A DNA stretch of 64,000 nucleotides from positions 248,001-312,000 of the forward strand of contig JAJDZV010000007.1 of the NCBI GenBank assembly GCA_022824465.1. Direction: 5' to 3'. The position numbers and the translations under genes were made by a program. The DNA is from Anaerolineae bacterium (lineage in GTDB: Bacteria; Chloroflexota; Anaerolineae; Aggregatilineales; Phototrophicaceae). This document shows, piece after piece, positions 1 through 8,658 of this stretch. Below the pieces are notes generated by a model. That model did no database searches. It worked only from the letters and a program-made list of their open reading frames with translations, and was not told the DNA's origin. Positions within the stretch are counted from its first letter, which is position 1, and every line of letters begins with the position of its first letter.

Positions 1-46
1 GGTTGACTTGCCATGGCAAATTTCCCTGTGCATGATTACAGCATCA

Positions 47-859
47 TTATAACACCCGGCAGCTATTGGTCAACTTGCCGATGCCTGCGATCTCGACGCT
101 GACCACGCTGCCCGCGCCCAGGAATTCGGGCGGATTCATGGCTTTGCCGACGCCGCTTGGCGTGCCGGTCAGAATCATATCGCCGGGGTTCAGCGTGAAG
201 GCCCGCGACAGATGCGCGATCAAGAAGCTGACCGAGAAAATCATGTCCGCGGTCGAGCCATTCTGCTTCTCGACGCCATCGACCCTGGTCTCGATGCGCA
301 GGTTCTGCGGGTCGGGGATTTCGTCGGCGCTGACGACTACCGGCCCCAGCGGGCAGAAAGTGTCGAGACCCTTGGCGCGCGTCCACTGCTTGTCCCGCGA
401 TTGCAAGTCCCGCGCCGATACGTCGTTCGCAACGGTGTAGCCAAAGACGAAATCCAGCGCATTCGCTTCAGATACCTTGCGCGCCGTCTTGCCAATGATG
501 ACGGCGAGCTCGCCCTCCCAGTCGACTTGGGCGGTCAAGTCTGCTTCCCATTCGATCATATCGCCAGCGCCAATGACAGCGCTTGGCATGACTGCGAAAA
601 CGAGCGGTTCGGACGGCGCCGCGTTGCCCAATTCGCGCGCGTGCTCGGCGTAGTTGCGCCCGATCGCCAGAATCTTGCCCGGGATCAGCGGCGGCAGCAG
701 CTCCACATCGGCCAACATATCAAGGTCGCCGGTGGCGCGTGACGCGGCGGTATCGGTCATCAACTCGGTCAAATCGCGGGCCGCGAGTCGTTGAATCGCT
801 TCGCCCTGCAGCGCGCCAATATGCGCGGCGGCATCCTTCATGTAACGCAGCAGCTTCAT
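47..859 (-). CDS. Fumarylacetoacetate hydrolase (FAH) family protein
   Basis: Member of the FAH superfamily: metal-dependent enzymes that hydrolyse, decarboxylate or dehydrate 2-keto acids such as acylpyruvates and 2-keto-3-deoxy sugar acids. The 270-residue length is usual. The core begins at AIGRNYAEHA (about residue 65). Acidic metal ligands lie in DWEGELAV (113-120) and NDVSARD (145-151), and the characteristic TGTPSGVG loop is at 231-238. The ATG at 859 gives a full-length family N-terminus. It is transcribed leftwards, away from the sugar operon that starts at 1391. A role in sugar-acid catabolism would suit the neighbourhood, but that is positional inference and the substrate cannot be read from sequence. 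Confidence 0.93.
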   Translation of the reverse strand: MKLLRYMKDAAAHIGALQGEAIQRLAARDLTELMTDTAASRATGDLDMLADVELLPPLIPGKILAIGRNYAEHARELGNAAPSEPLVFAVMPSAVIGAGDMIEWEADLTAQVDWEGELAVIIGKTARKVSEANALDFVFGYTVANDVSARDLQSRDKQWTRAKGLDTFCPLGPVVVSADEIPDPQNLRIETRVDGVEKQNGSTADMIFSVSFLIAHLSRAFTLNPGDMILTGTPSGVGKAMNPPEFLGAGSVVSVEIAGIGKLTNSCRVL

Positions 860-1390
860 CGCCTATCCGTTTCTGTTGCTGAGATTCAGCGACTTAGTCT
901 AGCAGATCGACATATGCAAGACCAGCAGAGTCTTGTCGCGGCGTTGCTCTCAATCCTGGCGCCCGCTGGCGGCGATGCCGTCCACGAACCTGAGCTGCGG
1001 CCAAGCGTGGCGGTCGACGATTACGTAGCGTAAGCGTTCCGCGAGGTCGGCGTTGAAGACATTGTCGATCCAAGAATTCTCTATTCGCGCGCGTCAGATG
1101 CCCGGGAAGAGCGCGGATGAAGGTATCAGACATGGCGCCAGCATCTGCGGACGGTTGTCTTTCGACAGGGATTGCCATCCGCGCCATCGCCAAAGCGCGG
1201 CTGACCATTGGTTAGCGGCTGACAAATGAGTTTATTAACTGGCGCAACCCGCCAGCGCGCTTTGCATCAAATCGCCGAAGTTGTTATCATGTTCTTGCGC
1301 AAGGCGCAGGTTATCTCAGGTGGAAGTTGTCTTCCATTGCTTGCGCGCTTGCGCGGTCACCGGAGTCAAGATAGTAGAGGAGTTAAAGAG
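860..1390. other. Intergenic region with possible degraded gene remnant
   Basis: Divergent gap between the FAH gene and the first binding-protein gene. Its right half carries a plausible promoter (1262-1290) and a Shine-Dalgarno sequence at about 1378-1383 for the gene at 1391. The left half has an open minus-strand stretch, roughly 965-1085, whose translation (VFNADLAERLRYVIVDRHA...) is protein-like but has no start codon. It is broken by a stop just upstream and may be the tail of a decayed gene. I see no intact gene, RNA gene or terminator here. Confidence 0.4.
1262..1290 (+). promoter_or_regulatory. Putative sigma70-type promoter for the 1391-14292 operon
   Basis: A TTGCAT -35 element (1262-1267) and a TATCAT -10 element (1285-1290) are separated by exactly 17 bases. 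Each differs from the consensus by one or two bases. The predicted transcription start near 1297 gives an untranslated leader of about 95 bases before the ATG at 1391. Confidence 0.5.
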
Positions 1391-3226
1391 ATGCTGCGTT
1401 ATCTATTCACTACAATCGTCGTTTTGCTCACGCTTCTTATGTTCGGCGCTTTTGGTTTTGCGCAGGACATGATGTACCAGGAAGCGCCGATGCTGGCGGA
1501 GCAGGTCGCCGCCGGAGAACTGCCGCCGGTGGCAGATCGCCTTCCGCACAATCCCTTGGTTGTGACGCCGCTTAATGAAATCGGCACTTACGGCGGCACC
1601 CTGCGCCGGGGTACAGCCGCGCTCATCACCTACATGACCTACAATATGACTTATGAGCCGCTCGTGCGCTGGAATACGCCGGTTTCCGGAGAAGGTCCCA
1701 TCCAGCCTAATCTCGCCGAAAGCTGGTCATCCAATGACGACCAGACGGTTTGGACAGTCAATCTGCGCCAAGGGGTCAAGTGGTCGGACGGCGAAGACTT
1801 TACCGCCGAGGATGTGCTCTTCCTCTGGTACGACAATTCGCTCAACGAAAGCGTCACGGGCTTTGGCATTGGCGTGACCTATCAGAATGGCGCGCCGCCG
1901 CAACTGGAAGCGACTGATGACTACACGCTGGTCTTCACCTATCAAGACCCGTACCCGCTGTTTTCCGAAACCCAAGCGTCGCTGCGCAACATCGCGCTGC
2001 CAAAGCACTATCTCTCGCAGTTCCATCCTGATTACAACGAGGAAGCCACCTACGAAGATTATCAGGCGGCGACCTTGCTGGAGAACGGGCGCGGACGCCA
2101 CACGCTGCAAGCCTGGATGTATGAGGACTTCGTAGTCGGCGAATTCTACAATCAGGTGCGCAATCCCTACTATTGGAAGGTCGATCCGGACGGCAACCAG
2201 CTGCCCTATTTCGATCGCGTTACAATCGAGTTGGTCGAGGATCGTCAGGGTGTCGCCTTGGGCAATGTGACCGGCCAGTTCGATTTCGATACGACCTGGG
2301 TTGGCGTTCAGCATATCCAGCTGTTCAGCGAAGCCATCCAGGAGGGCCGCGACATCAGCCTGACCTTCGCCGACTTTGACGGCGTCGCCTTTCACTTCAA
2401 CCTTGACCATCCGGATGACGTGATCAGAAGCGCTTTCCGCGATGTCAATTTCCGCCGCGCTGTCTCGATCGGCATCAACCGGCAGGAGATCGGCGACCTT
2501 TTCTACGCCGGGCTGTTCAATCCCAACGGCTCGTCGCTGTCGCCCGAGTCGGGTTATTTCACTGCGGAAGACGGCGGGCTGTGGGCGCAATATGATCCTG
2601 ATGCCGCGAACGCCATGCTGGAAGAAGCCGGCTACGTCGATTCTGACGGCGACGGCTTCCGCGAAGCGCCAGGTGGCGAGCCACTGCAATTGATCATCGA
2701 GGTTGGCATCCACGATCTCTACACGCCGATTGTCGAGCTGGTGACGGAGTACTTTGCCGATATCGGTCTCAACGCGATCATGGACGCCAACGACCAATCG
2801 CTGGTGCGCGAGCGTTACACCGCGGGTGAATTCATGATCCACACCTGGGACCGCGATGGCGCGAGCTACCCATTCGGCACTGAGATGCACGGTATAGCGC
2901 CGACGGGTCCGAATACGCCTTTCTACCATCGCAATTGGGAGGAAGACCCGGTTGATGACGACTTCCTGCGCAATGTTGAGTTGATGCGCACGGCGCTGAC
3001 GGCATCGTCGGACGAGCGCAACGAGTTGATGTTTGAGGTATCGAATCTGCACGCGGACAATGTGTGGTATATCTCGACCGGCTTCTGGCAGCGCCCCTTT
3101 ATCAAGAATAATCGCCTGGGCAATATGGCCGATCGCATTTCGCGCAATGGCCAGTTGCAAGACGCGTCCGCCTATCAGATGGAGACGGCATACGCCAAGT
3201 ATGCATCCGGCGAGGGCGATTCTTAA
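1391..3226 (+). CDS. ABC transporter substrate-binding protein, family 5 (peptide/oligosaccharide type)
   Basis: Extracytoplasmic solute receptor of the DppA/OppA fold (SBP_bac_5), 611 residues. A Sec signal peptide covers about residues 1-25 and ends in FGFAQ, with no lipobox cysteine, so the protein is probably released rather than lipid-anchored. The sequence after it (DMMYQEAPMLAEQV...PVADRLP) is the N-terminus typical of large family-5 receptors. An open frame extends upstream to 1226, but ATG 1391 is chosen because AGGAG lies at 1378-1383 and the signal peptide starts exactly there. It heads an operon with permeases and ATPases. Because GH4 and sugar oxidoreductase genes follow, the cargo is more likely an oligosaccharide than a peptide (inference). 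Confidence 0.95.
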   Translation: MLRYLFTTIVVLLTLLMFGAFGFAQDMMYQEAPMLAEQVAAGELPPVADRLPHNPLVVTPLNEIGTYGGTLRRGTAALITYMTYNMTYEPLVRWNTPVSGEGPIQPNLAESWSSNDDQTVWTVNLRQGVKWSDGEDFTAEDVLFLWYDNSLNESVTGFGIGVTYQNGAPPQLEATDDYTLVFTYQDPYPLFSETQASLRNIALPKHYLSQFHPDYNEEATYEDYQAATLLENGRGRHTLQAWMYEDFVVGEFYNQVRNPYYWKVDPDGNQLPYFDRVTIELVEDRQGVALGNVTGQFDFDTTWVGVQHIQLFSEAIQEGRDISLTFADFDGVAFHFNLDHPDDVIRSAFRDVNFRRAVSIGINRQEIGDLFYAGLFNPNGSSLSPESGYFTAEDGGLWAQYDPDAANAMLEEAGYVDSDGDGFREAPGGEPLQLIIEVGIHDLYTPIVELVTEYFADIGLNAIMDANDQSLVRERYTAGEFMIHTWDRDGASYPFGTEMHGIAPTGPNTPFYHRNWEEDPVDDDFLRNVELMRTALTASSDERNELMFEVSNLHADNVWYISTGFWQRPFIKNNRLGNMADRISRNGQLQDASAYQMETAYAKYASGEGDS

Positions 3227-3252
3227 GCTTTCGCGGATGTCGTAAAATGTGT

Positions 3253-3284
3253 TGGCGAGTCGCTTGCTCTGTGGTGGCTCGCCA
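3253..3284 (+). other. Intercistronic hairpin between binding protein and permease
   Basis: TGGCGAG (3253-3259) pairs with CTCGCCA (3278-3284) around an 18-base loop. No T-run follows, so it is not a classical terminator. Stem-loops here in ABC operons often protect the abundant binding-protein transcript or attenuate read-through to the permeases. That role is inferred. Confidence 0.45.
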
Positions 3285-3342
3285 TTCCGCCCCATTAAGT
3301 CATAGATCGCTTTTTGTTGCGCCTCATGGAGCCATGCGCTAG

Positions 3343-4335
3343 ATGACCACCTTCATTATTCGGCGTCTTTTGTCGGCGGCGGTAACGTTCTTTCTTATCA
3401 CCCTGATCAGCTTTGTCGTGATTCAGTTGCCGCCCGGTGATGTCGTCTCAAACTGGGTTCGTCAGCAGGAAGCATCGACTGGCCAGCCGCTGCCGCCCGA
3501 GACGATCGAGAATCTGCGTCGCACCTACGGCTTTGATGAACCTGTCATCGTGCAGTATTTCAAGTGGATTGACGGCTTCCCGCGCGGGGACTTCGGCTTC
3601 TCGATCGAATACAGCAACGCGCCGGTCGCCGATATTTTGGCGCAGCGGACTGGCTTGACGGTCTTCCTGGGTGTGGCGACCTTGTTCATTTCCTGGGGAT
3701 TGGCGATACCCTTCGGCATCTTCGCCGCCACACGCAAGAATTCGAAATGGGATTATTTCTTGTCCACGCTGTCCTTCATCGGCATATCGACGCCGGATTT
3801 CCTGGTCGCCGTCATCTATCTTTTCATCGCCGTGTTTGTGCTGAAAACGGATTACTCCGGCGGGCTTTTCTCGCAGGAGTTCAAAGACGCGCCCTGGACC
3901 TGGGCACGCGTTGTTGATTTCGCCAAGCACCTGCCTGTGCCCTTGGCGATCCTGGGATTGGGCGGCATGGCCGGCACCTTCCGCATCATGCGCGCCAATC
4001 TGCTGGATATACTCGACCAGCAGTTTATCGAGGCGGCGCGCGCCAAGGGTTTGCGCGAACGCGTCGTCATCTACAAGCATGCCACACGCATTGCTATCAA
4101 TCCGCTGATAAGCCGCGTCGGCATGCAACTGCCCTTGCTCATCAGCGGCACGATCATCATTTCAATTGTGCTGGATTTGCCTACATTGGGTCCGCCATTC
4201 ATTCGCGCCCTGAATCGTCAAGATATGTTCCTGGCCGGCACGGTCTTGATGATCCTCGCCATCATCTTGCTGATCGGCAATCTGATCGCCGATATCGTCC
4301 TCGCCTGGAGCGACCCGAGGATTCAGTATGAATAG
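3343..4335 (+). CDS. ABC transporter permease (DppB/OppB type)
   Basis: Inner-membrane permease of the dipeptide/oligopeptide/oligosaccharide importer class, 330 residues. The N-terminus TFIIRRLLSAAVTFFLIT and the following IQLPPGD are the DppB signature. About six membrane segments follow, and the coupling-helix (EAA-type) loop is recognisable at LLDILDQQFIEAARAKGL, which docks onto the ATPases. It ends in SDPRIQYE, the usual DppB C-terminus. It overlaps the next permease by 8 bases, implying translational coupling. It should form a heterodimer with the 4328-5485 product. Confidence 0.95.
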   Translation: MTTFIIRRLLSAAVTFFLITLISFVVIQLPPGDVVSNWVRQQEASTGQPLPPETIENLRRTYGFDEPVIVQYFKWIDGFPRGDFGFSIEYSNAPVADILAQRTGLTVFLGVATLFISWGLAIPFGIFAATRKNSKWDYFLSTLSFIGISTPDFLVAVIYLFIAVFVLKTDYSGGLFSQEFKDAPWTWARVVDFAKHLPVPLAILGLGGMAGTFRIMRANLLDILDQQFIEAARAKGLRERVVIYKHATRIAINPLISRVGMQLPLLISGTIIISIVLDLPTLGPPFIRALNRQDMFLAGTVLMILAIILLIGNLIADIVLAWSDPRIQYE

Positions 4336-5485
4336 ACTTACGGGCGGATTCGGGCTCTTTGGCGCGCGGAAGAAGAACGTAGAGTTGGGCGTTCAAGACG
4401 AATATCAGCTGTTGACTGTGCGGCAACTGATGATTCGCAAGTTTCTGCGGAATCGCATGGCGCTGCTTTCCTTCATCGCCTTGGTCATCATCTACCTGGT
4501 GACGCTGTTCGCCGGTTTCTTCGCGCCCTACACCGCGCGCGACGCCGACTCCAAATTGACCTATTCGCCGCCGATGACAATCCGCCTGCAAGACCCGGAA
4601 ACCGGGCATTTTCATCCGCCTTTCTTTTACCCGCTGCGCGGCAAACGCAATATGGAGACCTTTCAGCTGGAATATGTCGAGGAGCGTGAAAAGCGGATCC
4701 CGGTACAGTTTTTCGTCAAAGGCGAGCCCTACAAGGCCTTGGGGATCATCGCGTGGGATGTGCATCTCTTCGGTTCAAGCGATCCGGCGGAGCGGCTGCA
4801 TATTATGGGGTCTGATGTGCGCGGACGCGACCTATTCTCGCGCATCATCTACGGCGGGCAGGTTTCGCTTTCGGTGGGCATCTTCGGCGTGCTGATCACG
4901 ATCGCGGTCGGTTCGGTGATTGGCACGCTATCCGGTTATTATGGCGGCGTATTCGACAACGTGGTGCAGCGCGTGATTGAGACGATTCGCTCGTTCCCGC
5001 AACTGCCGCTTTGGATGGCGCTGGCCGCCGCTATCCCGCCGCAGTGGCCGCCTGAATGGGTGTATGCCGGCATTGTTGTAGTGCTGGCTTTCATCAATTG
5101 GACCGGGTTATCGCGCGAGGTCCGCGGGTTGGTGCTGTCCCTGAAAGAGCGTGATTACGTACACGCCGCGGAAGCGTCCGGCGCCTCGACCGCGCGCATC
5201 GTGCGAAAGCATCTGATTCCCAATATGGCAAGCCACATCATCGTAACGGCAACGCTAGCGGTGCCTGTGACCATCCTAGGCGAGAGCGCGCTCAGCTTCC
5301 TCGGCATTGGTGTCCGACCGCCGATGGTAAGCTGGGGTTTGCTGCTCAATGACGCGATCAAGATACAGAATATCGTGCTGTATCCCTGGACACTGTTTCC
5401 GGGCGCCTTTATTCTGGTGGCGGTCATCGCTTACAACTTCCTGGGCGACGGCTTGCGGGATATGGTGGATCCGTTCTCGCGCTAG
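4328..5485 (+). CDS. ABC transporter permease (DppC/OppC type)
   Basis: Second permease of the importer, 385 residues. A cytoplasmic N-terminus of about 40 residues precedes the first membrane span (ALLSFIALVIIYLVTLFAG). A long periplasmic insertion follows (about residues 65-155), typical of the larger DppC members that occur with sugar loci. The C-terminal transport domain contains GSDVRGRDLFSRIIYGG and the coupling loop RDYVHAAEASGAS, then [14 protein letters not shown]. It ends with the family motif GDGLRDMVDPF. The start codon lies inside the preceding permease gene, so the two are translationally coupled. Confidence 0.95.
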   Translation: MNRLTGGFGLFGARKKNVELGVQDEYQLLTVRQLMIRKFLRNRMALLSFIALVIIYLVTLFAGFFAPYTARDADSKLTYSPPMTIRLQDPETGHFHPPFFYPLRGKRNMETFQLEYVEEREKRIPVQFFVKGEPYKALGIIAWDVHLFGSSDPAERLHIMGSDVRGRDLFSRIIYGGQVSLSVGIFGVLITIAVGSVIGTLSGYYGGVFDNVVQRVIETIRSFPQLPLWMALAAAIPPQWPPEWVYAGIVVVLAFINWTGLSREVRGLVLSLKERDYVHAAEASGASTARIVRKHLIPNMASHIIVTATLAVPVTILGESALSFLGIGVRPPMVSWGLLLNDAIKIQNIVLYPWTLFPGAFILVAVIAYNFLGDGLRDMVDPFSR

Positions 5486-5556
5486 CGCTACAAGCGCTGT
5501 GACTGAGTGAAGGCGAATATGCCGCTCGTCGCTCGCGACAAGAACTGAAGTTCGGC

Positions 5557-6561
5557 ATGGACATTGTTCTGGAAGTCAACAATCTCAAGACATATTTCTA
5601 CATCGAACAGGGTGTGGTCCGGGCGGTTGACGGTGTATCTTTCACGTTGGAGGCCGGCAAAACGCTGGGCATAGTCGGCGAAAGCGGCTGCGGCAAGAGC
5701 GTCACATCCCGGACGATAATGCGCCTGCTCTCCCCCAGCCTCGCGCGCATTGTCGATGGTTCGATCAAGTATTATCCGGCGGGGAGCCCGCCAATCGAGT
5801 TGACCCAAGTCGATCCGTATGGCGACCAGATTCGCGACATCCGCGGCAACGAAATCGCCATGATATTCCAGGAGCCGATGACATCGTTGAACCCGGTCTA
5901 CACCATTGGCCAGCAGATCATGGAAGCGATTCTGCTGCATCAGGATGTCAGCAAGGAAGTGGCCCGGGCGCGGGCGATTGAGGTGCTGCGCCTGGTCGGC
6001 ATACCGCTTCCGGATCAGCGCGTCGACCAGTATCCGCATGAGTTTTCCGGCGGGATGCGGCAGCGCGCCATGATTGCCATGGCTTTGAGCTGCAATCCGC
6101 GCATCCTGATCGCCGATGAGCCCACCACCGCGCTTGACGTGACGATCGAAGCGCAGATCCTCGAGCTTATCCAGCAGATCCAGCATGATAACGACATGGC
6201 ATTGATCATGATCACACACGACCTCAATGTGATTGGGGAAGTGGCTGACCACGTCATCGTGATGTATTTGGGACAGGTGGTGGAGAGCGCGCCGGTCGAT
6301 GACATCTTTGACGAGCCAAAGCATCCATATACGCAAGGCTTGCTGAATTCCCTGCCCATGATCGGGCGGGGCGAGCGCCTCGAACCAATCACCGGTTCTG
6401 TTCCCGGCCCGCATGAACGGCCACGGGGCTGCCCTTTCGCGCCCCGCTGCCCGCATGTGATGGATCGCTGTCGCGCGGAGAATCCGCCGAGCTTCACTCT
6501 GAGTCCAGCCAGCGAAGTCGCTTGCTGGTTATACGCGGAGGAGATCGAGGTTGGACCATGA
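5557..6561 (+). CDS. ABC transporter ATP-binding protein (DppD/OppD type)
   Basis: First of the paired ATPases that power the importer, 334 residues. Walker A is GESGCGKS, the Q-loop lies in [12 protein letters not shown], the ABC signature is FSGGMRQR, Walker B is [12 protein letters not shown], and the switch histidine is in ITHDL. The C-terminal oligopeptide-transporter extension carries the Cys cluster GCPFAPRCPHVMDRC, which in some relatives binds an iron-sulfur cluster. The 71-base gap after the DppC-like gene is the largest between adjacent genes in this part of the operon. The stop codon overlaps the next ATG (ATGA at 6558-6561). Confidence 0.95.
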   Translation: MDIVLEVNNLKTYFYIEQGVVRAVDGVSFTLEAGKTLGIVGESGCGKSVTSRTIMRLLSPSLARIVDGSIKYYPAGSPPIELTQVDPYGDQIRDIRGNEIAMIFQEPMTSLNPVYTIGQQIMEAILLHQDVSKEVARARAIEVLRLVGIPLPDQRVDQYPHEFSGGMRQRAMIAMALSCNPRILIADEPTTALDVTIEAQILELIQQIQHDNDMALIMITHDLNVIGEVADHVIVMYLGQVVESAPVDDIFDEPKHPYTQGLLNSLPMIGRGERLEPITGSVPGPHERPRGCPFAPRCPHVMDRCRAENPPSFTLSPASEVACWLYAEEIEVGP

Positions 6562-7628
6562 CTCCAGTCGAGGCAGTGGACGCCGGCGCCATTCTCGAGA
6601 TCCGCGACCTGCGTCTGCATTTCCCAATCAAAGCCGGTCTGCTCAAGAAGACTGTGGCTTATGTGAAGGCGGTTGATGGCGTGTCCTTCAGCGTCTACCC
6701 CGGTGAAACCGTCGGATTGGTCGGTGAAAGTGGCTCAGGCAAGACCACAATCGGGCGCTGCATCGTACGCTTGTACAAACCGACTACCGGTTACATTGGT
6801 TTCCGCACCAGTGAAGGCGTATCGGATATCGCCAACCTTGATAAGCGCGAATTGCAGCCGATACGCCGCGATATTCAGATGCTGTTTCAAGACCCCAACT
6901 CGTCGCTGAATGCGCGGATGCGCGTCGGTGACATCATCGCCGAGCCGCTGGAAATCCATGCCATCGGCACGGCTGACGAACGGCGCTCGCGGGTCGAAGA
7001 CTTGCTGGAGCATGTCGGCCTTGGCGCCGAGATGTACAACCGCTACCCGCATCAACTGAGCGGCGGGCAACGCCAGCGGGTGGGCGTCGCACGGGCGCTG
7101 AGCATAGAGCCGCGCCTGGTCATCTGCGATGAGCCCGTCTCCGCCCTTGATGTATCGGTGCAGGCGCAGGTGCTCAACCTGCTGGCGGACTTGCAGGAAG
7201 AACTGGGACTGACCTATGTCTTCATCGCCCATGACCTAAGCGTCGTGGAATATATCAGCGATCGTGTCATGGTGATGTATCTGGGCAAGCTGATGGAAAC
7301 CGCGCCGACCAGAAAGATTTTTGAGAGGCCAGCGCATCCCTACACCGAAGCCCTGCTCAATTCGATTCCCAAGCGTGTACGCGGCGGTCATCGCAAGCGT
7401 TTTGTGTTGACGGGCGATATTCCCAGCCCGGTGAATCCGCCCTCGGGTTGTGTTTTCCATACCCGCTGCCAATACGCAAAGGATATCTGCAAGACCGAAT
7501 CGCCGCCCCTAATGCCGCTGCCAGACGATCCCGATACCAGCGTCGCCTGCCACTTGGTGGATGAGCTGTCACTTTCACCCTATTACACGTCCGAAGAGCG
7601 CGCTGGCATGGAGACGAACCGTGCCTGA
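6558..7628 (+). CDS. ABC transporter ATP-binding protein (DppF/OppF type)
   Basis: Second ATPase, 356 residues from ATG 6558. It has Walker A GESGSGKT, signature LSGGQRQR, Walker [13 protein letters not shown], switch IAHDLS, and the C-terminal Cys cluster GCVFHTRCQYAKDIC. The start at 6558 is preferred over an in-frame ATG at 6522 because it gives the common four-base ATGA overlap with the upstream ATPase and the usual DppF N-terminus (ILEIRDLRLHFPIK). It overlaps the downstream gene by 8 bases. It should pair with the 5557-6561 product beneath the two permeases. Confidence 0.95.
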   Translation: MTPVEAVDAGAILEIRDLRLHFPIKAGLLKKTVAYVKAVDGVSFSVYPGETVGLVGESGSGKTTIGRCIVRLYKPTTGYIGFRTSEGVSDIANLDKRELQPIRRDIQMLFQDPNSSLNARMRVGDIIAEPLEIHAIGTADERRSRVEDLLEHVGLGAEMYNRYPHQLSGGQRQRVGVARALSIEPRLVICDEPVSALDVSVQAQVLNLLADLQEELGLTYVFIAHDLSVVEYISDRVMVMYLGKLMETAPTRKIFERPAHPYTEALLNSIPKRVRGGHRKRFVLTGDIPSPVNPPSGCVFHTRCQYAKDICKTESPPLMPLPDDPDTSVACHLVDELSLSPYYTSEERAGMETNRA

Positions 7629-8658
7629 ATGCTGGGATTTCGTCGTAGAATCCGACTACGCGCTGCCTGAGAATTACGTTGTCAAGCATCGCCTCGACGG
7701 TTTCATAGCCGATCCGCAACGGCCGCGTCTGCATGCAGCGGAACTGGATGCCGCCGGCGCCATCGTGGACCCTCACATTCCCTGCCAGTTTGATCGGGAA
7801 GATGGGCAGGCGACAGCGCTATTTCTGCTTGCTGGCGGAACCGCCGCCGCTTGCCCTCGCTATTTTCGCATTCAACCGGCTGACCACGAGCCGCCCGGCA
7901 AGAGGTTGGTTGAATTGCGCCAAAGCCTTGTGTATCAGGAGCAAGAGAGTTATCAAATTCGAACGCCCAGCGCGACCTATTTCTATCATGTTTCGGGCGC
8001 CGGCTTCGCCAGCATGATCGACCGCGATGGCAACGACTGGTTGAGCTATCGCCCGTATGGCGGCTCTGACGGGAAGTATCGTGGAATCCCGAATCTGGCG
8101 CACCCGGAGAATCACTTTCACCCCGGCGGCGACGGCTGCCGCAGCCGCATCTTGGACGCGGGTCCGCTCAAGATCACCATCGCTTCCGAGTCGGTCGACG
8201 GCAAGTGGGCTTGTCGCTGGGAGGTTTTCCCCACTCATGCGCGGTTGACCGTGCTCCAAGTCGATCATCCCTACTGGTTTCTCTACGAAGGCACACCGGG
8301 CGGCGCGCTGGACGAAAAGGGGGATTATTGTGTGATGTCTGATGGCAGTCGGCGGACCTTATCCGAAAGCTGGGAGCGTACCCTGCCCCACCCGGAATGG
8401 ATCTACTTCGGCGCGTCTAACGTGGAGCGCGCGCTCTTTCTGGCGCATCATGAATCAGATCAGCACATCGATTCTTATTGGCCAATGGAAGGCAATATGA
8501 CCGTATTCGGATTTGGCCGAGACGGACTAAGTAAATTCATGACCGAGACGCCGGCGCAGTTTACAATCGGTTTCGCCGAAAGCAGCGACTTCGACGCTGT
8601 GCGCGACCTCATCGACGCGGTCACGCAGCCTGAATCGATCAATGTGGTCGAGCAATGA
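7621..8658 (+). CDS. Conserved uncharacterised protein of sugar-utilisation loci
   Basis: A soluble 345-residue protein with no signal peptide or membrane segment. I do not recognise a named catalytic family. Its middle and C-terminal parts are rich in beta strands, with aromatic and His clusters such as HPENHFHPGGDG, VDHPYWFLYEGTPGG, HPEWIYFG and LFLAHHESD. These recall uncharacterised proteins I have seen in planctomycete and marine sugar loci, so a carbohydrate-binding or lyase-like beta-sandwich is possible. The GTG at 7621 is chosen because translation from upstream in-frame ATGs would run far into dppF. It overlaps dppF by 8 bases and the GH4 gene by 4, so it belongs to the operon. Confidence 0.75.
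   Translation: MPECWDFVVESDYALPENYVVKHRLDGFIADPQRPRLHAAELDAAGAIVDPHIPCQFDREDGQATALFLLAGGTAAACPRYFRIQPADHEPPGKRLVELRQSLVYQEQESYQIRTPSATYFYHVSGAGFASMIDRDGNDWLSYRPYGGSDGKYRGIPNLAHPENHFHPGGDGCRSRILDAGPLKITIASESVDGKWACRWEVFPTHARLTVLQVDHPYWFLYEGTPGGALDEKGDYCVMSDGSRRTLSESWERTLPHPEWIYFGASNVERALFLAHHESDQHIDSYWPMEGNMTVFGFGRDGLSKFMTETPAQFTIGFAESSDFDAVRDLIDAVTQPESINVVEQ

Noticed and set aside
894..1208. 104-residue minus-strand frame with an ATG
   Set aside because: The translation is Arg-rich and low in complexity; only a different frame of the same stretch looks protein-like, so at most a remnant is present.
1211..1223. GTTAGCGGCTGAC upstream of the first operon as a LacI site
   Set aside because: The spacing and several bases differ from the 44131 site, and it is about 40 bases upstream of the -35 element; too weak to call.
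1727..3295. Long open frame on the minus strand opposite the first binding-protein gene
   Set aside because: It is antisense to a well-supported gene, its translation has no recognisable family, and such mirror frames are common in GC-rich coding DNA. The same holds for the antisense frames at 5488-6456 and 9084-10175.
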